Notes: a model not told the origin generated them from the sequence alone. A stretch of DNA of 64,000 nucleotides from Ruminococcus sp. (GCA_017457955.1 JAFTGL010000005.1:180479-244478), one strand, 5' to 3'. Positions 53,660-61,989 are shown, numbered from the stretch's first letter. Numbers and translations are program-made.

Positions 53660-54595
53660 TTATTCAGCTTCGTACATCTTTTTCAAGTCCTCAAGGTCAT
53701 ACGGCGTCTGCTGATACAGATAGTAGTTCAGCCAGTTGCCGTAGAGGAGCGAGGCGTGGGAACGCCACGTCATCACGGGCTTGCGGTTAACATTGTTGTC
53801 GGGGAAGTAGTTATACGGCATACTGATGTCGATTCCCTTCTCCACGTCGCGGTAATACTCCTTCGCGAGCGTGTCGTAGTCGTACTCGCAGTGACCGAGA
53901 AGATAGAACTCCCGTCCGTTCTTGGAGCAGATGATCGCGGTGCCCGCCTTCTTGGAGGTCGCAAGGATCTCCAGCTCGGGGATCTTCTCGATATCCTCGG
54001 TGCGGACGCCTGTATAGCGCGAGTGCGGGATCAGGAAGTAGTCGTCAAAGCCGCGCATCAGCGGGTGCTTCGGGTTCATGATCATGTGGTTGTAGATGCC
54101 GAAGAGCTTTTTGCCGAGGTTCTGTTTTTCGATACCATAGCGGTAGTAAAGCCCCGCCTGAGCACCCCAGCAGATGAACATGGTGGAATAAACGTGCTTT
54201 TTCGCCCATTCAAAGACCTCGCACAGCTCGTCCCAGTAATCGACCTCTTCGAACGGCAACAGCTCTACCGGCGCGCCGGTGACAATCATGCCGTCGTAGC
54301 GTTCGTCGCGGATCTCGTCGAGGGTCTTATAAAATTTAGTCAGGTGCTTTTCGCTGGTGTTCTTCGAACGGTGGCTCGCCATCTGCAAAAGCTCCACGTC
54401 GACCTGCAGGGGCGAGTTGCCGAGCAGGCGCATGAGCTGGGTCTCAGTGGTCACCTTGGTGGGCATGAGGTTGAGGATGACGATTTTGAGCGGTCGGATG
54501 TCCTGCGTTGTCGCGCGGTCTTCCGGCATGACAAAGATATTCTCACTTTCGAGTGTTTTGATCGCCGGCAGATCGTTCGGTATTTTGATCGGCAT
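53660..54595 (-). CDS. metA: Homoserine O-acyltransferase (MetA type)
   Basis: The 311-aa protein activates homoserine for methionine synthesis. It has [35 protein letters not shown] at the start. The catalytic cysteine is in [15 protein letters not shown] (near 142) and the His/Glu dyad in GHCEYD (near 235-240). MetA homologues in Firmicutes use acetyl-CoA, not succinyl-CoA; which donor is used here is inferred from lineage only. A GGAG site precedes ATG 54595 and a heptad-repeat element lies between it and proS. Confidence 0.95.
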   Translation of the reverse strand: MPIKIPNDLPAIKTLESENIFVMPEDRATTQDIRPLKIVILNLMPTKVTTETQLMRLLGNSPLQVDVELLQMASHRSKNTSEKHLTKFYKTLDEIRDERYDGMIVTGAPVELLPFEEVDYWDELCEVFEWAKKHVYSTMFICWGAQAGLYYRYGIEKQNLGKKLFGIYNHMIMNPKHPLMRGFDDYFLIPHSRYTGVRTEDIEKIPELEILATSKKAGTAIICSKNGREFYLLGHCEYDYDTLAKEYYRDVEKGIDISMPYNYFPDNNVNRKPVMTWRSHASLLYGNWLNYYLYQQTPYDLEDLKKMYEAE

Positions 54596-54618
54596 AGTAC
54601 CGCTCCTTTCTGTAATAG

Positions 54619-54765
54619 TTAGGAGTGAGAAGTGAGGGGTGAGAAGTGAGGGGTGAGAAGTGAGGGGTGAGAAGTGAGGGGTGAGAAGTTAGCAATGCGA
54701 AAATGCGAAGCAGCAGAAACATCTGAGCCTGCACCATTTCACAACTCCTAACTCCTAATTCCTAA
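54619..54765. repeat. Expanded heptad-repeat element between proS and metA
   Basis: Eleven consecutive heptads run from 54619 to 54695: TTAGGAG, then TGAGAAG alternating with TGAGGGG, then TTAGCAA. About 50 bases later, 54745-54765 holds CTCCTAA, CTCCTAA, TTCCTAA, the reverse complement of the same unit. It matches the element at 52150-52219. The array could expand or contract by slippage. Confidence 0.8.
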
Positions 54766-54770
54766 CTTAA

Positions 54771-56210
54771 TTAGTATTGTTTTCCCCAGTAAACCATGTG
54801 CTTGGCGGGCTTACCGCAGCAGGCGCAGACGTCGCCGAGGTTCTCTTCCTCGAAGGGGATACAGCGGGATTTTACGCCGCCTGTCGCGTCCTTGATCTTG
54901 TCCTCGCACGCAACGTCGCCGCACCACATCGCCTTGATGAAGCCGGGCTTGTTCTTTGCGATATCCACGAACTCGTCAAAGTTGTGCGCGACGTGGGTCT
55001 TGGCTTTGGTGTTTTCGAGAGCGCGGTTGTACATATCCTCGTGGATCTGTGCGAGCAGCTTTTCGATGGTCTCGTCAACGTTGTCGAGAGAGACAAAGAG
55101 CTTCTCTCTTGTATCGCGGCGCACCAGAACGCACTGGTTCTTTTCGATATCCTTGGGACCGAGCTCCAGACGAACGGGAACGCCCTGCATCTCGTACTGG
55201 GCAAACTTCCAGCCGGGGCTCTGGTCGGAGTCGTCGAGTTTCGTGCGGAATTTTTTCTTCAGCGCTTCGTAAAGCGCGTTGGCTTTATCGAGCACGCCTT
55301 CCTTATGCTGGGCGATCGGGATGATCGCGAGCTGGACGGGAGCGACCTTCGGGGGCAGGACAAGTCCGTCGTCGTCAGAGTGCACCATGATCAGCGCGCC
55401 GATCATACGGGTGGAAACGCCCCATGAGGTCTGGTGCGGATAGTGCAGCTTGTTGTCTCTGCCGGTGTAGGTGATGTCAAATGCCTTCGCGAAGCCGTCG
55501 CCGAAGTAGTGGGACGTACCGCCCTGCAGCGCGACGCCGTTGTGCATCATCGGCTCGATGGTGTAGGTCGCCTGAGCGCCCGCAAAGCGCTCCTTCTCGG
55601 TCTTTTCGCCGACAACAGCGGGGATCGCGAGAGTCTCTTTATAGAAATCGGTATAGACCTGCAGCATGCGCAGGGTCTCTTCACGCGCCTCTTCCTCGGT
55701 CTCGTGCATGGTGTGACCCTCCTGCCAGAGGAACTCGGAGGTGCGCAGGAAAGGACGGGTGGTCTTTTCCCATCTGACCACGGAGCACCACTGGTTGTAG
55801 AGCTTGGGCAGGTCGCGGTAGGTATTGATGACCTTCGCGTAATGCTCGCAGAAAAGCGTCTCGGAGGTCGGACGGACTGCCAGACGTTCGGTCAGCTTCT
55901 CGCTTCCGCCGACGGTGACCCACGCGCACTCGGGCGCGAAGCCCTCGACGTGATCTTTCTCTTTCTGTAACAGGCTTTCGGGAATAAACATCGGCATGTA
56001 GACGTTCTGATGTCCCGTTTCCTTGAAGCGGCGGTCGAGATCCGCCTGGATGTTCTCCCAGATCGCGTAGCCGTAGGGTCGGATGACCATACAGCCTTTC
56101 ACGTTAGAATAATCGACCAGCTCCGCCTTTTTGACGATGTCGGTATACCATTTTGCAAAATCCTCGTCGCGGCTGGTGATCGCCTCGACCATCTTCTTGT
56201 TCTGTGCCAT
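54771..56210 (-). CDS. proS: Prolyl-tRNA synthetase, short (archaeal/eukaryal-type)
   Basis: The 479-aa class II synthetase charges tRNA-Pro. It has [19 protein letters not shown] near 38, motif 2 [21 protein letters not shown] near 147 and [28 protein letters not shown] near 256. The C-terminal zinc-like extension carries [21 protein letters not shown] and [18 protein letters not shown]. This is the archaeal-like class without the INS editing domain; the YbaK protein at 10177 may edit in trans. I chose ATG 56210 after GGAGG. Confidence 0.96.
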   Translation of the reverse strand: MAQNKKMVEAITSRDEDFAKWYTDIVKKAELVDYSNVKGCMVIRPYGYAIWENIQADLDRRFKETGHQNVYMPMFIPESLLQKEKDHVEGFAPECAWVTVGGSEKLTERLAVRPTSETLFCEHYAKVINTYRDLPKLYNQWCSVVRWEKTTRPFLRTSEFLWQEGHTMHETEEEAREETLRMLQVYTDFYKETLAIPAVVGEKTEKERFAGAQATYTIEPMMHNGVALQGGTSHYFGDGFAKAFDITYTGRDNKLHYPHQTSWGVSTRMIGALIMVHSDDDGLVLPPKVAPVQLAIIPIAQHKEGVLDKANALYEALKKKFRTKLDDSDQSPGWKFAQYEMQGVPVRLELGPKDIEKNQCVLVRRDTREKLFVSLDNVDETIEKLLAQIHEDMYNRALENTKAKTHVAHNFDEFVDIAKNKPGFIKAMWCGDVACEDKIKDATGGVKSRCIPFEEENLGDVCACCGKPAKHMVYWGKQY

Positions 56211-56280
56211 AAGTTCCTCCAAATATTGAATTACGGAAAGTTGCACGGCTCAAAGAGCCTAATCAAAGATATTATACTAT

Positions 56281-56493
56281 TTCCATGGGATTTTGGCAAG
56301 TGCCAAACTGCGTCAACAGCGGCGCAATGCCGCAAGAATATTGTACATATTGCGCAAAAAGGTAAGAAGAAATCGCGCTTTGCGCGCATTTCGTTTAGCC
56401 ATCTACGTGTATGGGCGCTGTAACCCAAATCAAAGATTTGGACAGCGACTCATCCCGTTGCTGCGTCAGCAGCAAACTGGGAGGGCATACAAA
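56281..56493. other. Hairpin-rich intergenic stretch, no gene
   Basis: No credible frame lies between proS and the acpP terminators. Several inverted repeats follow one another: GCGGC/GCCGC near 56321; an outer CGCTGT/ACAGCG (56416-56421, 56442-56447) enclosing CCAAATC/GATTTGG; GTTGCTGC/GCAGCAA(A)C near 56457-56477. It may be a composite of repetitive extragenic elements. Confidence 0.5.
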
Positions 56494-56567
56494 TCTTTTT
56501 TTTGCTTTATGGAAACGAGCAGTTTCCGTAAAGCAAAAAAATAAGGCGGCATAAAGCCGCCCTGATC
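56494..56567 (-). terminator. Double terminator after acpP
   Basis: Two hairpins follow the acpP stop: AAGGCGGC/GCCGCCT (about 56541-56566), then TTTTGCTTTA(C/T)GGAAAC/GTTTCC(A/G)TAAAGCAAAA (about 56494-56541) with T runs on both strands. Confidence 0.75.
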
Positions 56568-56576
56568 TTGAGATAA

Positions 56577-56807
56577 TCAACCGATGTTTGATTCGATATA
56601 GTTGACAAGATCGCCTACGGTGCGAATGGTCTCGATCTCCTCGTCGGGGATCTCGATTTCGAACTCGTCCTCGATGGACATCAGCAGATCGACAACATCA
56701 AGAGAATCCGCGCCCAGATCATCCTGCAGATCGGTTTCGGTCTTGATAGAATCCTCTTCTACGTCAAACTGCTCGGCAAGGATAACCTTAATCTTTTCTA
56801 ATACCAT
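56577..56807 (-). CDS. acpP: Acyl carrier protein
   Basis: The 76-aa acidic protein carries fatty acyl chains on phosphopantetheine. The modified serine lies in LGADSLDVVDLLMSIEDEFEIEIPDEE (DSLD near residue 36). It is of normal length and stands alone, away from any fab cluster in the window. A GGAGGAG site precedes the ATG. Confidence 0.97.
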   Translation of the reverse strand: MVLEKIKVILAEQFDVEEDSIKTETDLQDDLGADSLDVVDLLMSIEDEFEIEIPDEEIETIRTVGDLVNYIESNIG

Positions 56808-57003
56808 AGTTCTCCTCCTAATTACATATGCGTGTTCGTAAAAGCAAAAGCGCCTGAGCGCATTGCGTTACACTCATATTATTAGTATTATCAGGCTTTG
56901 TCAATATTTATGTCAATTTTTTAACCGTTAGTGCTCATTAGGAATTAAGAACCGTATATTTTGTGCGAAATCTGACAAGATGTTACAAGATTTTGTATAT
57001 CTT

Positions 57004-57816
57004 TCAACGATTCGTGACCCAGTAGAAAATCGGGATCGTCAGGAACAGCACCCAGCCCGGATGCCACCAATTCAGCGCGAAGCCGAGGATCAGAAACACC
57101 GCTGCGACCAGCACGGGATAGCAGAAGATCTTTGCCTTACGCTTGAGGATCGCTTCGACCAGCGTGTAGTACAGCGGGATGGTGAGGAACACGATCCAGC
57201 CGTACGCCCAGCCGCCCATGACGTTGAACACACCGAAGAGGATGTAGGCGATGACCGTGACGATCGGGTACGGCAGCTTCATCCAGATATTGCCGTGCAC
57301 ACGCACGTGCTCCTGCTCTTTCTCGAGTACGTCGGGGCTTTTGTGGATGTGACCGTCCGCGCCGGTATAAACCTTTTGCTCACCGTTTTCCTCGACAAAA
57401 ATACCGCTGCGGCTGACGTCGACCTTGGTACCGTGCTTATCGTGTACATGGATGCCGTCAAAGCCTATATGCACCCTGTCGCCGTTATCGTTGATATCGA
57501 AGCCGCCATCATAAGAATCTGTCTCAGTCTCAGCGTCGGCGCTGTTATCGGATGAAGCGGTATTTTCCGTTTCATCCGCGGCGCTTTCGTCGGCTGTCTG
57601 AGCTTCATCCGCACCGCCGCGGAGCATTTCGTCGAGGGTCACGCCGTACACCTTGCTCAGCTCGATCAGATTATCGGTATCGGGAGAGGCTTCGGCGCGC
57701 TCCCACTTGCTCACCGCCTGACGCGATACGCCGATCTTTTCGGCAAGCTCCTCCTGTGAGAGTCCCATGCGCTTGCGGTACTGGAGTAATCTGTTCGCAA
57801 TTTCAATATTCATCAT
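57004..57816 (-). CDS. XRE family helix-turn-helix membrane regulator
   Basis: The 270-aa protein has an N-terminal XRE HTH (about 5-60: LLQYRKRMGLSQEELAEKIGVSRQAVSKWERAEASPDTDNLIELSKVYGVTLDEML) and an acidic, low-complexity linker (62-95). A short repeat-like beta region (100-155, DINDNGDRVHIGFDGIHVHDKHGTKVD) and three to four membrane segments (about 175-265) follow. Such fusions probably sense membrane or envelope conditions. The upstream region carries palindromes that overlap its promoter, which suggests autoregulation. Confidence 0.85.
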   Translation of the reverse strand: MMNIEIANRLLQYRKRMGLSQEELAEKIGVSRQAVSKWERAEASPDTDNLIELSKVYGVTLDEMLRGGADEAQTADESAADETENTASSDNSADAETETDSYDGGFDINDNGDRVHIGFDGIHVHDKHGTKVDVSRSGIFVEENGEQKVYTGADGHIHKSPDVLEKEQEHVRVHGNIWMKLPYPIVTVIAYILFGVFNVMGGWAYGWIVFLTIPLYYTLVEAILKRKAKIFCYPVLVAAVFLILGFALNWWHPGWVLFLTIPIFYWVTNR

Positions 57817-57843
57817 TCATTCTCCTTTGCCTTTGATGGCTGA

Positions 57844-57909
57844 ATGATACCAAAAATCCTTCGGTTGCACAATCAACTCGGGTTGTCATTTCCGCAACCG
57901 TTGGTTGCA
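57844..57909 (-). promoter_or_regulatory. XRE promoter with overlapping palindromic operators
   Basis: Minus strand TTGTGC (57872-57867), a 17-base spacer and TATCAT (57849-57844). Palindromes CAAC-TCGG-GTTG (57874-57885) and GCAACC-GTT-GGTTGC (57894-57908), plus a third GGTTGCA at 57863-57869, lie over and upstream of the -35. They fit binding of a dimeric HTH protein. Confidence 0.5.
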
Positions 57910-57928
57910 TCCCAGAATCCATGCGGGT

Positions 57929-59431
57929 TCAGGCGTCGATCCCGCTCTGCATTTTCAGGAAGGACATGACCTTCTCCTTGATGATCTCCACGCCGCCGAC
58001 ACTGTCGCTCTCGATGTTGAGGGGCAGGATGGGGTCGTGGACGGAAAGGCGGAGCAGGAACCAGCCGTCGCCGTTTTCCTTGTCGAAGCTGACGCGGATG
58101 CCCTCGCGGTTATCGGGAGCGATGTGCCAGTCGTCATGTGCTTTTGCAAATGCCTCCAGCTCGTCGATCACGCGCTGTCCTGTTGCTTTGAAATCCTTGT
58201 CGGTGATCTTGATGCGGATCTCGCAGGCTTCGGCAGGCTCTTTGAGATCGGCAAGAAGGCTTTCGAGACTCTCGCCCTGCTGTCTGAGCTGTGCCGCCTT
58301 GATGATGATTTTGGTGCAGAGGTACGCGCCGTCGTCGAGGTAGTAGTTCTCCTCCATCGCGGCGTGACCCGAGGTCTCGATTGCCAAAGGAGCGGAGATC
58401 CCCTGCGCTTTCAGCTCAATCGCTTTGTTGATGACATTTTTATAGCCGCGGCGATAGCGGTAATGCTTGCCGCCGAGGTGCTTCTCGATAAATTCGTTCA
58501 GTCCCGTGGATGTGATGGAGTCGGTGACGACCGTGCCGCCGGGGTTCTTCTCCAGCGCCAGACAGGACGCCAGCGCGACCAGACGGTTGCGGTTGATCTC
58601 CTTGCCGTACTTGTCGACAGCGCCGCCGCGGTCAACGTCGGTATCGAAGATCACGCCGAGGTCTGCTTTGCTCTCGATTACCGCTTCACAGATGGACTGC
58701 ATGGCTTTTTCGTTCTCGGGATTCGGGACATGGTTCGGGAACATGCCGTCGGGGTCGAGATAGCGGGAACCGCTTGTATCCGCGCCTAAGGGTTCGAGAA
58801 CCTGCGCCGCGTAGAAGCCGCCCGCGCCGTTGCCCGCGTCCACGACGATGTGGAAGCCCGCAAGCGGATAATCGTAGTCCTCGGCATTTACCTCACGCTT
58901 GATGATATCGCGCAGGTGAGCGGAATAACTGTCCATATAATTGATGGGCGATACCGTGCCGCCTAACGCCGCCTCGGGCTTATCGCCGTCCTGCGCGTGC
59001 TGCAGGATCGCTTCGATATCGGGCGCGTCCAATCCCCCGCCGCGGGTAAAAAATTTCAGACCGTTGCGGTTGAAGGGATGGTGGGACGCGGTGATCTGCA
59101 CCGCGGCGTCACAGCCGAGGTCGACGGTCGTCATGAACATCGACGGCGTGGACGACAGTCCGCAGTCGTAGACCTTCGCGCCTGCCGCGGCGAGCTGACG
59201 GATCACGATATCGGCGATGTGCTCGCCCGAAATACGGCAGTCACGACCGACAGAGACAGTCAGCTCGGTCGCGGGTTTGCCGCATTTTTCCACGGCCCAC
59301 AGGATGAAGCCGTCCGCCATTGCGGAGAGGATATCGTCGGTCAGATTCACAGGCTCATCCGCAACGCCTTCGCTCGCGATACCGCGGATATCCGTGCCGC
59401 TTTTGAATATTTTAAAAGTATCGTTTAACAT
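57929..59431 (-). CDS. Phosphomannomutase/phosphoglucomutase
   Basis: The 500-aa alpha-D-phosphohexomutase interconverts hexose 1- and 6-phosphates. It starts KIFKSGTDIRGIA. The catalytic phosphoserine is in VQITASHHPFNRNGLKF (near 112-128), the Mg loop in GVIFDTDVDRGGAVD (near 255) and the sugar-binding loop around ETSGHAAMEEN (near 354). The phosphate loop near the C-terminus is RITDKDFKATGQR / NREGIRVSF. It may supply sugar nucleotides for the envelope. I chose ATG 59431 after GGAGGTACAT. Confidence 0.93.
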   Translation of the reverse strand: MLNDTFKIFKSGTDIRGIASEGVADEPVNLTDDILSAMADGFILWAVEKCGKPATELTVSVGRDCRISGEHIADIVIRQLAAAGAKVYDCGLSSTPSMFMTTVDLGCDAAVQITASHHPFNRNGLKFFTRGGGLDAPDIEAILQHAQDGDKPEAALGGTVSPINYMDSYSAHLRDIIKREVNAEDYDYPLAGFHIVVDAGNGAGGFYAAQVLEPLGADTSGSRYLDPDGMFPNHVPNPENEKAMQSICEAVIESKADLGVIFDTDVDRGGAVDKYGKEINRNRLVALASCLALEKNPGGTVVTDSITSTGLNEFIEKHLGGKHYRYRRGYKNVINKAIELKAQGISAPLAIETSGHAAMEENYYLDDGAYLCTKIIIKAAQLRQQGESLESLLADLKEPAEACEIRIKITDKDFKATGQRVIDELEAFAKAHDDWHIAPDNREGIRVSFDKENGDGWFLLRLSVHDPILPLNIESDSVGGVEIIKEKVMSFLKMQSGIDA

Positions 59432-59743
59432 ATGTACCTCCAAAGGATTGTTCTTTCACGGCTATTCTACCAAATAAAGGGGTGTAAAGCAAGGGATTAT
59501 GACCTGATTTTGCGCACAAAACCCTGAAAAACGCCCCAAAAACAGCATTTCAGCGGATTGGACAGGAAAAGTTGACATCAGCGGAATTCTATCGGCAAAG
59601 TTGCCGAATTTGATGACACAATAATTTCAAAGCCGAAATATCTTTTAACCTTGCATATACAAATTGCATAAGTTTTATTCACTTGAATTATGAAAAATCA
59701 TCACGCTTTTAGCACCTTGCACAAAGAAAATATCATTTTGTTG

Positions 59744-59771
59744 TTGACTTTCACGAAAAGCAGGCTATAAT
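59744..59771 (+). promoter_or_regulatory. Strong promoter of the structured leader
   Basis: TTGACT 59744-59749, a 16-base spacer and TATAAT 59766-59771. Upstream (59432-59743) I see no gene, only a TCGGCAA-AG-TTGCCGA palindrome at 59592-59607. Confidence 0.75.
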
Positions 59772-59775
59772 AATA

Positions 59776-59947
59776 ACTGTCAAGACAAAGTCCGCTTGAC
59801 TGCCGCGCCGTGCGGCCAAGACGGCAAGGCATTTTAGGATATACCGAATGTGAGGGTTTGGTATAAAGCCAAATGGTAAATGGCGGCACGAAAAAAAGAA
59901 TATACGGTTCCTCACCGCTCGCGGTAAGGTTCGGTAAAAGGAGGTTG
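59776..59947 (+). ncRNA. Candidate structured leader / cis-regulatory RNA
   Basis: The transcript from about 59778 begins with hairpin GTCAAG/CTTGAC (59779-59784, 59795-59800). Then TGCCG/CGGCA (59801-59805, 59822-59826) encloses or competes with GCCGC/GCGGC. A distal domain pairs ACCGAA (59843-59848) with TTCGGT (59930-59935) and GTGAGG (59850-59855) with CCTCAC (59910-59915), with an ACCGC/GCGGT hairpin inside. TATACC/GGTATA (59840-59845, 59860-59865) would exclude the ACCGAA/TTCGGT pairing. The ribosome binding site AAGGAGG comes three bases after the 3' end. I recognise no riboswitch class. Confidence 0.45.
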
Positions 59948-59953
59948 ATGGCT

Positions 59954-60217
59954 ATGAAGACTTCAGTCATGAGTTTACACGACATTAACGTTTCTGAGTT
60001 CTTAGACGTGCTTGACGCCTGTGAAGGCAACGTATTCCTCGTCACTAATGAAGGCGACAAGATCAATATGAAGAGCCGACTCAGCCAGCTGCTCGGTCTG
60101 ACCCGTCTGATCGAAGGCGGCAAGATCACCGAAGCATACGTTATCTGCGATAACCCTGCTGACGAAAGCAAGCTTTTCAGACTGAATATGTTCGGCAGAA
60201 TCGAACATTCTGCTTAA
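59954..60217 (+). CDS. Small HPr-like protein of unknown function (87 aa)
   Basis: The protein starts MKTSVMSLHDINVSEFLDVL and has VFLVTNEGDKINMKSRLSQLLGLTRLIEGGKITEAYVICDNPADESKLF. The KINMKSRLSQLLGL stretch resembles the NLKSIMGVMSL core of HPr phosphocarrier proteins, followed by a strand and a DPxDE-like turn. The phosphorylatable histidine of HPr is not present. An HPr-related regulatory role is only a suggestion. I chose ATG 59954, nine bases after AAGGAGG; ATG 59948 is too close. A strong promoter, a structured leader and a UUCG terminator imply high expression. Confidence 0.6.
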   Translation: MKTSVMSLHDINVSEFLDVLDACEGNVFLVTNEGDKINMKSRLSQLLGLTRLIEGGKITEAYVICDNPADESKLFRLNMFGRIEHSA

Positions 60218-60287
60218 CTAATCAGAAACAGAAACCACTATTAATTTTTGCTAATCACTACTTTTTTCATGTTAATTTAAATCCTAA

Positions 60288-60325
60288 AGCAAAAGGGGCG
60301 TTCCTTCGGGAGCGCCTCTTTTGCA
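60288..60325 (+). terminator. Terminator after the small HPr-like gene
   Basis: GCAAAAGGGGCGTTCC and GGAGCGCCTCTTTTGC pair (one G-U) around a TTCG tetraloop. Confidence 0.88.
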
Positions 60326-60403
60326 TGTTCGGTCAAATTTGATGTATAAAACTCCTTTATCTGACATACATTAATGGTGAATATCAGTAAAGGAGCATGA
60401 TTT

Positions 60404-60880
60404 ATGTCTGTCAGTATCAACTGGGATAAAGTAAAAACCTATATCGTATCCATCCTCGTGCCGCTTGTGCTCGGAGCGATCGTCGGATTGCTGACCAAGG
60501 ACGCGATGGGCTATGAGGGTCTCGATACGCCCGCGTTAGCGCCGCCGCCTGTCCTCTTCCCTATCGTGTGGAGCATTTTGTACACCCTGATGGGGATTTC
60601 GCACGGCATCCTCAAAGCAAACGGTCTGAGTACCCGCGACACCGAATCCGTCTACTATGCGCAGCTGATCGTCAACCTGCTGTGGCCGGTGCTGTTTTTC
60701 TCGCTTGGATGGCGGCTCGCCGCGTTCATCTGGATCGTCCTGCTGGATATCCTGGTCATCACGATGGCGGTGCGCTTCTATCGCAAAAACAAGACGGCAG
60801 GACTCTTACAAATCCCCTATATCATGTGGGTGCTTTTCGCGACCTATCTGAATCTTTCGATTTATCTCTTAAACAGATAA
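60404..60880 (+). CDS. tspO: TspO/MBR family membrane protein
   Basis: The 158-aa protein has five membrane segments and the TspO start LDTPALAPPPVLFPIVWSILYTLMGIS (residues about 38-64), and ends LLQIPYIMWVLFATYLNLSIYLLNR. TspO proteins bind tetrapyrroles and are implicated in stress and porphyrin handling; the role here is unknown. GGAG precedes the ATG. It stands alone. Confidence 0.92.
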   Translation: MSVSINWDKVKTYIVSILVPLVLGAIVGLLTKDAMGYEGLDTPALAPPPVLFPIVWSILYTLMGISHGILKANGLSTRDTESVYYAQLIVNLLWPVLFFSLGWRLAAFIWIVLLDILVITMAVRFYRKNKTAGLLQIPYIMWVLFATYLNLSIYLLNR

Positions 60881-60916
60881 AATACGGCATGATTCTTGAC
60901 TTCTCCTTCGTTTTAT

Positions 60917-61005
60917 GTTAGGATAACTCACGGTCAGTTCGTAACCATCCTGACTTGGCGCGTATCAAATATAAAGATATGACCGCCTAAAACAAAACTA
61001 AGGAG
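60917..61005 (+). promoter_or_regulatory. Probable preQ1 riboswitch upstream of queT
   Basis: The queT leader can form GTCAG/CTGAC (60933-60937, 60950-60954), GGCG/CGCC (60957-60960, 60984-60987) and an inner TATC/GATA. It ends in an A-rich tail TAAAACAAAACTAAGGAG that contains the ribosome binding site, as preQ1 aptamers do. preQ1-III riboswitches are known upstream of queT in related clostridia. The class is my inference. Confidence 0.55.
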
Positions 61006-61015
61006 ACAAAAGAAT

Positions 61016-61546
61016 ATGAAAAACAAAAGCATTTTGTACCTTGCACAAGGTGCAGTGATCGCGGCGCTGTATATCGTCATCAATTATGCGGAAGCGGCGA
61101 TCTTCCCCGGCTCGACTAACATGGCGGTTCAGTTCAGAGTCGCAGAGGCGCTGTGTCTGCTCGCCTGTCTGACGCCCGCGGCTATCCCGGGACTCACGGT
61201 AGGCTGCTTCATCGCGAATTTCATCAGCGTCGGCGTCATGCCCATCGACCTCGTTGTCGGCACCCTCGCCTCGCTTCTCGCGGCGCTCGCGATGTACGCG
61301 CTGAGAAACGTCAAGCTCTTCACCCTGCCGGTTTTGGCAGCGCTCATGCCGGCTATCTTCAACGGCATTTTGGTAGGCTTGGAAATCGAGATCTTTTTGG
61401 TTGAAGGCGGGTTCCACTTCGGCTCGTTCCTGCTTACGGCAGGATCGGTTGCCTTGGGCGAACTGGCAGTCTGCTTTATACTCGGTCTGCCGCTCTACAA
61501 GCTCATGGAAAACAGAAAGCTCATTGCACAGGCAAAAACCGCTTGA
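61016..61546 (+). CDS. queT: QueT family queuosine precursor ECF transporter S component
   Basis: The 176-aa membrane protein has about six segments: YLAQGAVIAALYIVINYA, then VQFRVAEALCLLACLTPAAIPGLTVGCFIANF (a QueT hallmark), DLVVGTLASLLAALAMYAL and a basic end. It would import queuine precursor (preQ1 or preQ0) together with a shared ECF energising module. A preQ1-like leader precedes it and supports the specificity. AAGGAG lies before ATG 61016, ten bases away. Confidence 0.92.
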   Translation: MKNKSILYLAQGAVIAALYIVINYAEAAIFPGSTNMAVQFRVAEALCLLACLTPAAIPGLTVGCFIANFISVGVMPIDLVVGTLASLLAALAMYALRNVKLFTLPVLAALMPAIFNGILVGLEIEIFLVEGGFHFGSFLLTAGSVALGELAVCFILGLPLYKLMENRKLIAQAKTA

Positions 61547-61557
61547 TCGTATAAATT

Positions 61558-61594
61558 CGCTCCCGCTAACGGTTACATAGCGGGAGCTTTTGTT
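61558..61594 (+). terminator. Terminator after queT
   Basis: GCTCCCGCTA and TAGCGGGAGC pair around ACGGTTACA, followed by TTTTGTTTT. Confidence 0.88.
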
Positions 61595-61687
61595 TTGGAA
61601 GATTTCAGAAAAAAGCAAGAATTTTTAATTTTTGCTTGCATTTGTAAACGATTTGTGTTATGATAACTCTTGCAGTTAAAGCTGTAT

Positions 61688-61764
61688 CCGGGTGTGGCGC
61701 AGTTTGGTAGCGCGCTTGAATGGGGTTCAAGAGGCCGCTGGTTCGACTCCAGTCACTCGGACCA
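61688..61764 (+). tRNA. tRNA-Pro(GGG)
   Basis: The 77-nt cloverleaf has acceptor CCGGGTG/CACTCGG (one G-U), D-arm GCGCAGTTTGGTAGCGC, anticodon arm CTTGA-ATGGGGT-TCAAG with anticodon GGG, T-loop TTCGACT, discriminator A and encoded CCA. A terminator follows directly. Confidence 0.96.
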
Positions 61765-61765
61765 T

Positions 61766-61798
61766 CAGAGAGGGTTTTTCAACCCTCTCTTTTCTTTT
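61766..61798 (+). terminator. Terminator of tRNA-Pro
   Basis: AGAGAGGGTT and AACCCTCTCT pair around TTTC, followed by TTTCTTTT. Confidence 0.88.
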
Positions 61799-61891
61799 GC
61801 TATCTTTACTCAAAACGGCTTAAACAGTGGCTTTTTGAGCAATTTTCGTCTATTTTTGGATTAAGTTGAATCAAGTTAAATCAGCTTGAAA

Positions 61892-61989
61892 TACTGTCAT
61901 TTTTACTATCAAATACTATCAGTTGTACTATCAAAAAACGTAGATTTTATCGGGGCTGACAGCCTATTGAAAAAATCGAAATACTATCA
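61892..61989. repeat. Cluster of TACTATCA direct repeats
   Basis: TACTGTCA at 61892-61899 and TACTATCA at 61904-61911, 61914-61921, 61926-61933 and 61982-61989. The first four start points are 12, 10 and 12 bases apart, about one helical turn. No gene overlaps them; they lie between the tRNA-Pro terminator and the dockerin gene's 3' end. Confidence 0.75.

Noticed and set aside
53651-54622. 323-aa plus-strand open frame
   Set aside because: It is the mirror of metA; metA has the full catalytic motifs and a ribosome binding site.
54619-54695. CRISPR-like tandem repeat
   Set aside because: Units are seven bases and contiguous with no spacers and no cas genes, so it is a microsatellite-like array.
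56293-56544. 83-aa plus-strand frame between proS and acpP
   Set aside because: It crosses several hairpins and has no ribosome binding site or recognisable domain.
61670-61864. 64-aa plus-strand frame
   Set aside because: It translates straight through tRNA-Pro and its terminator.
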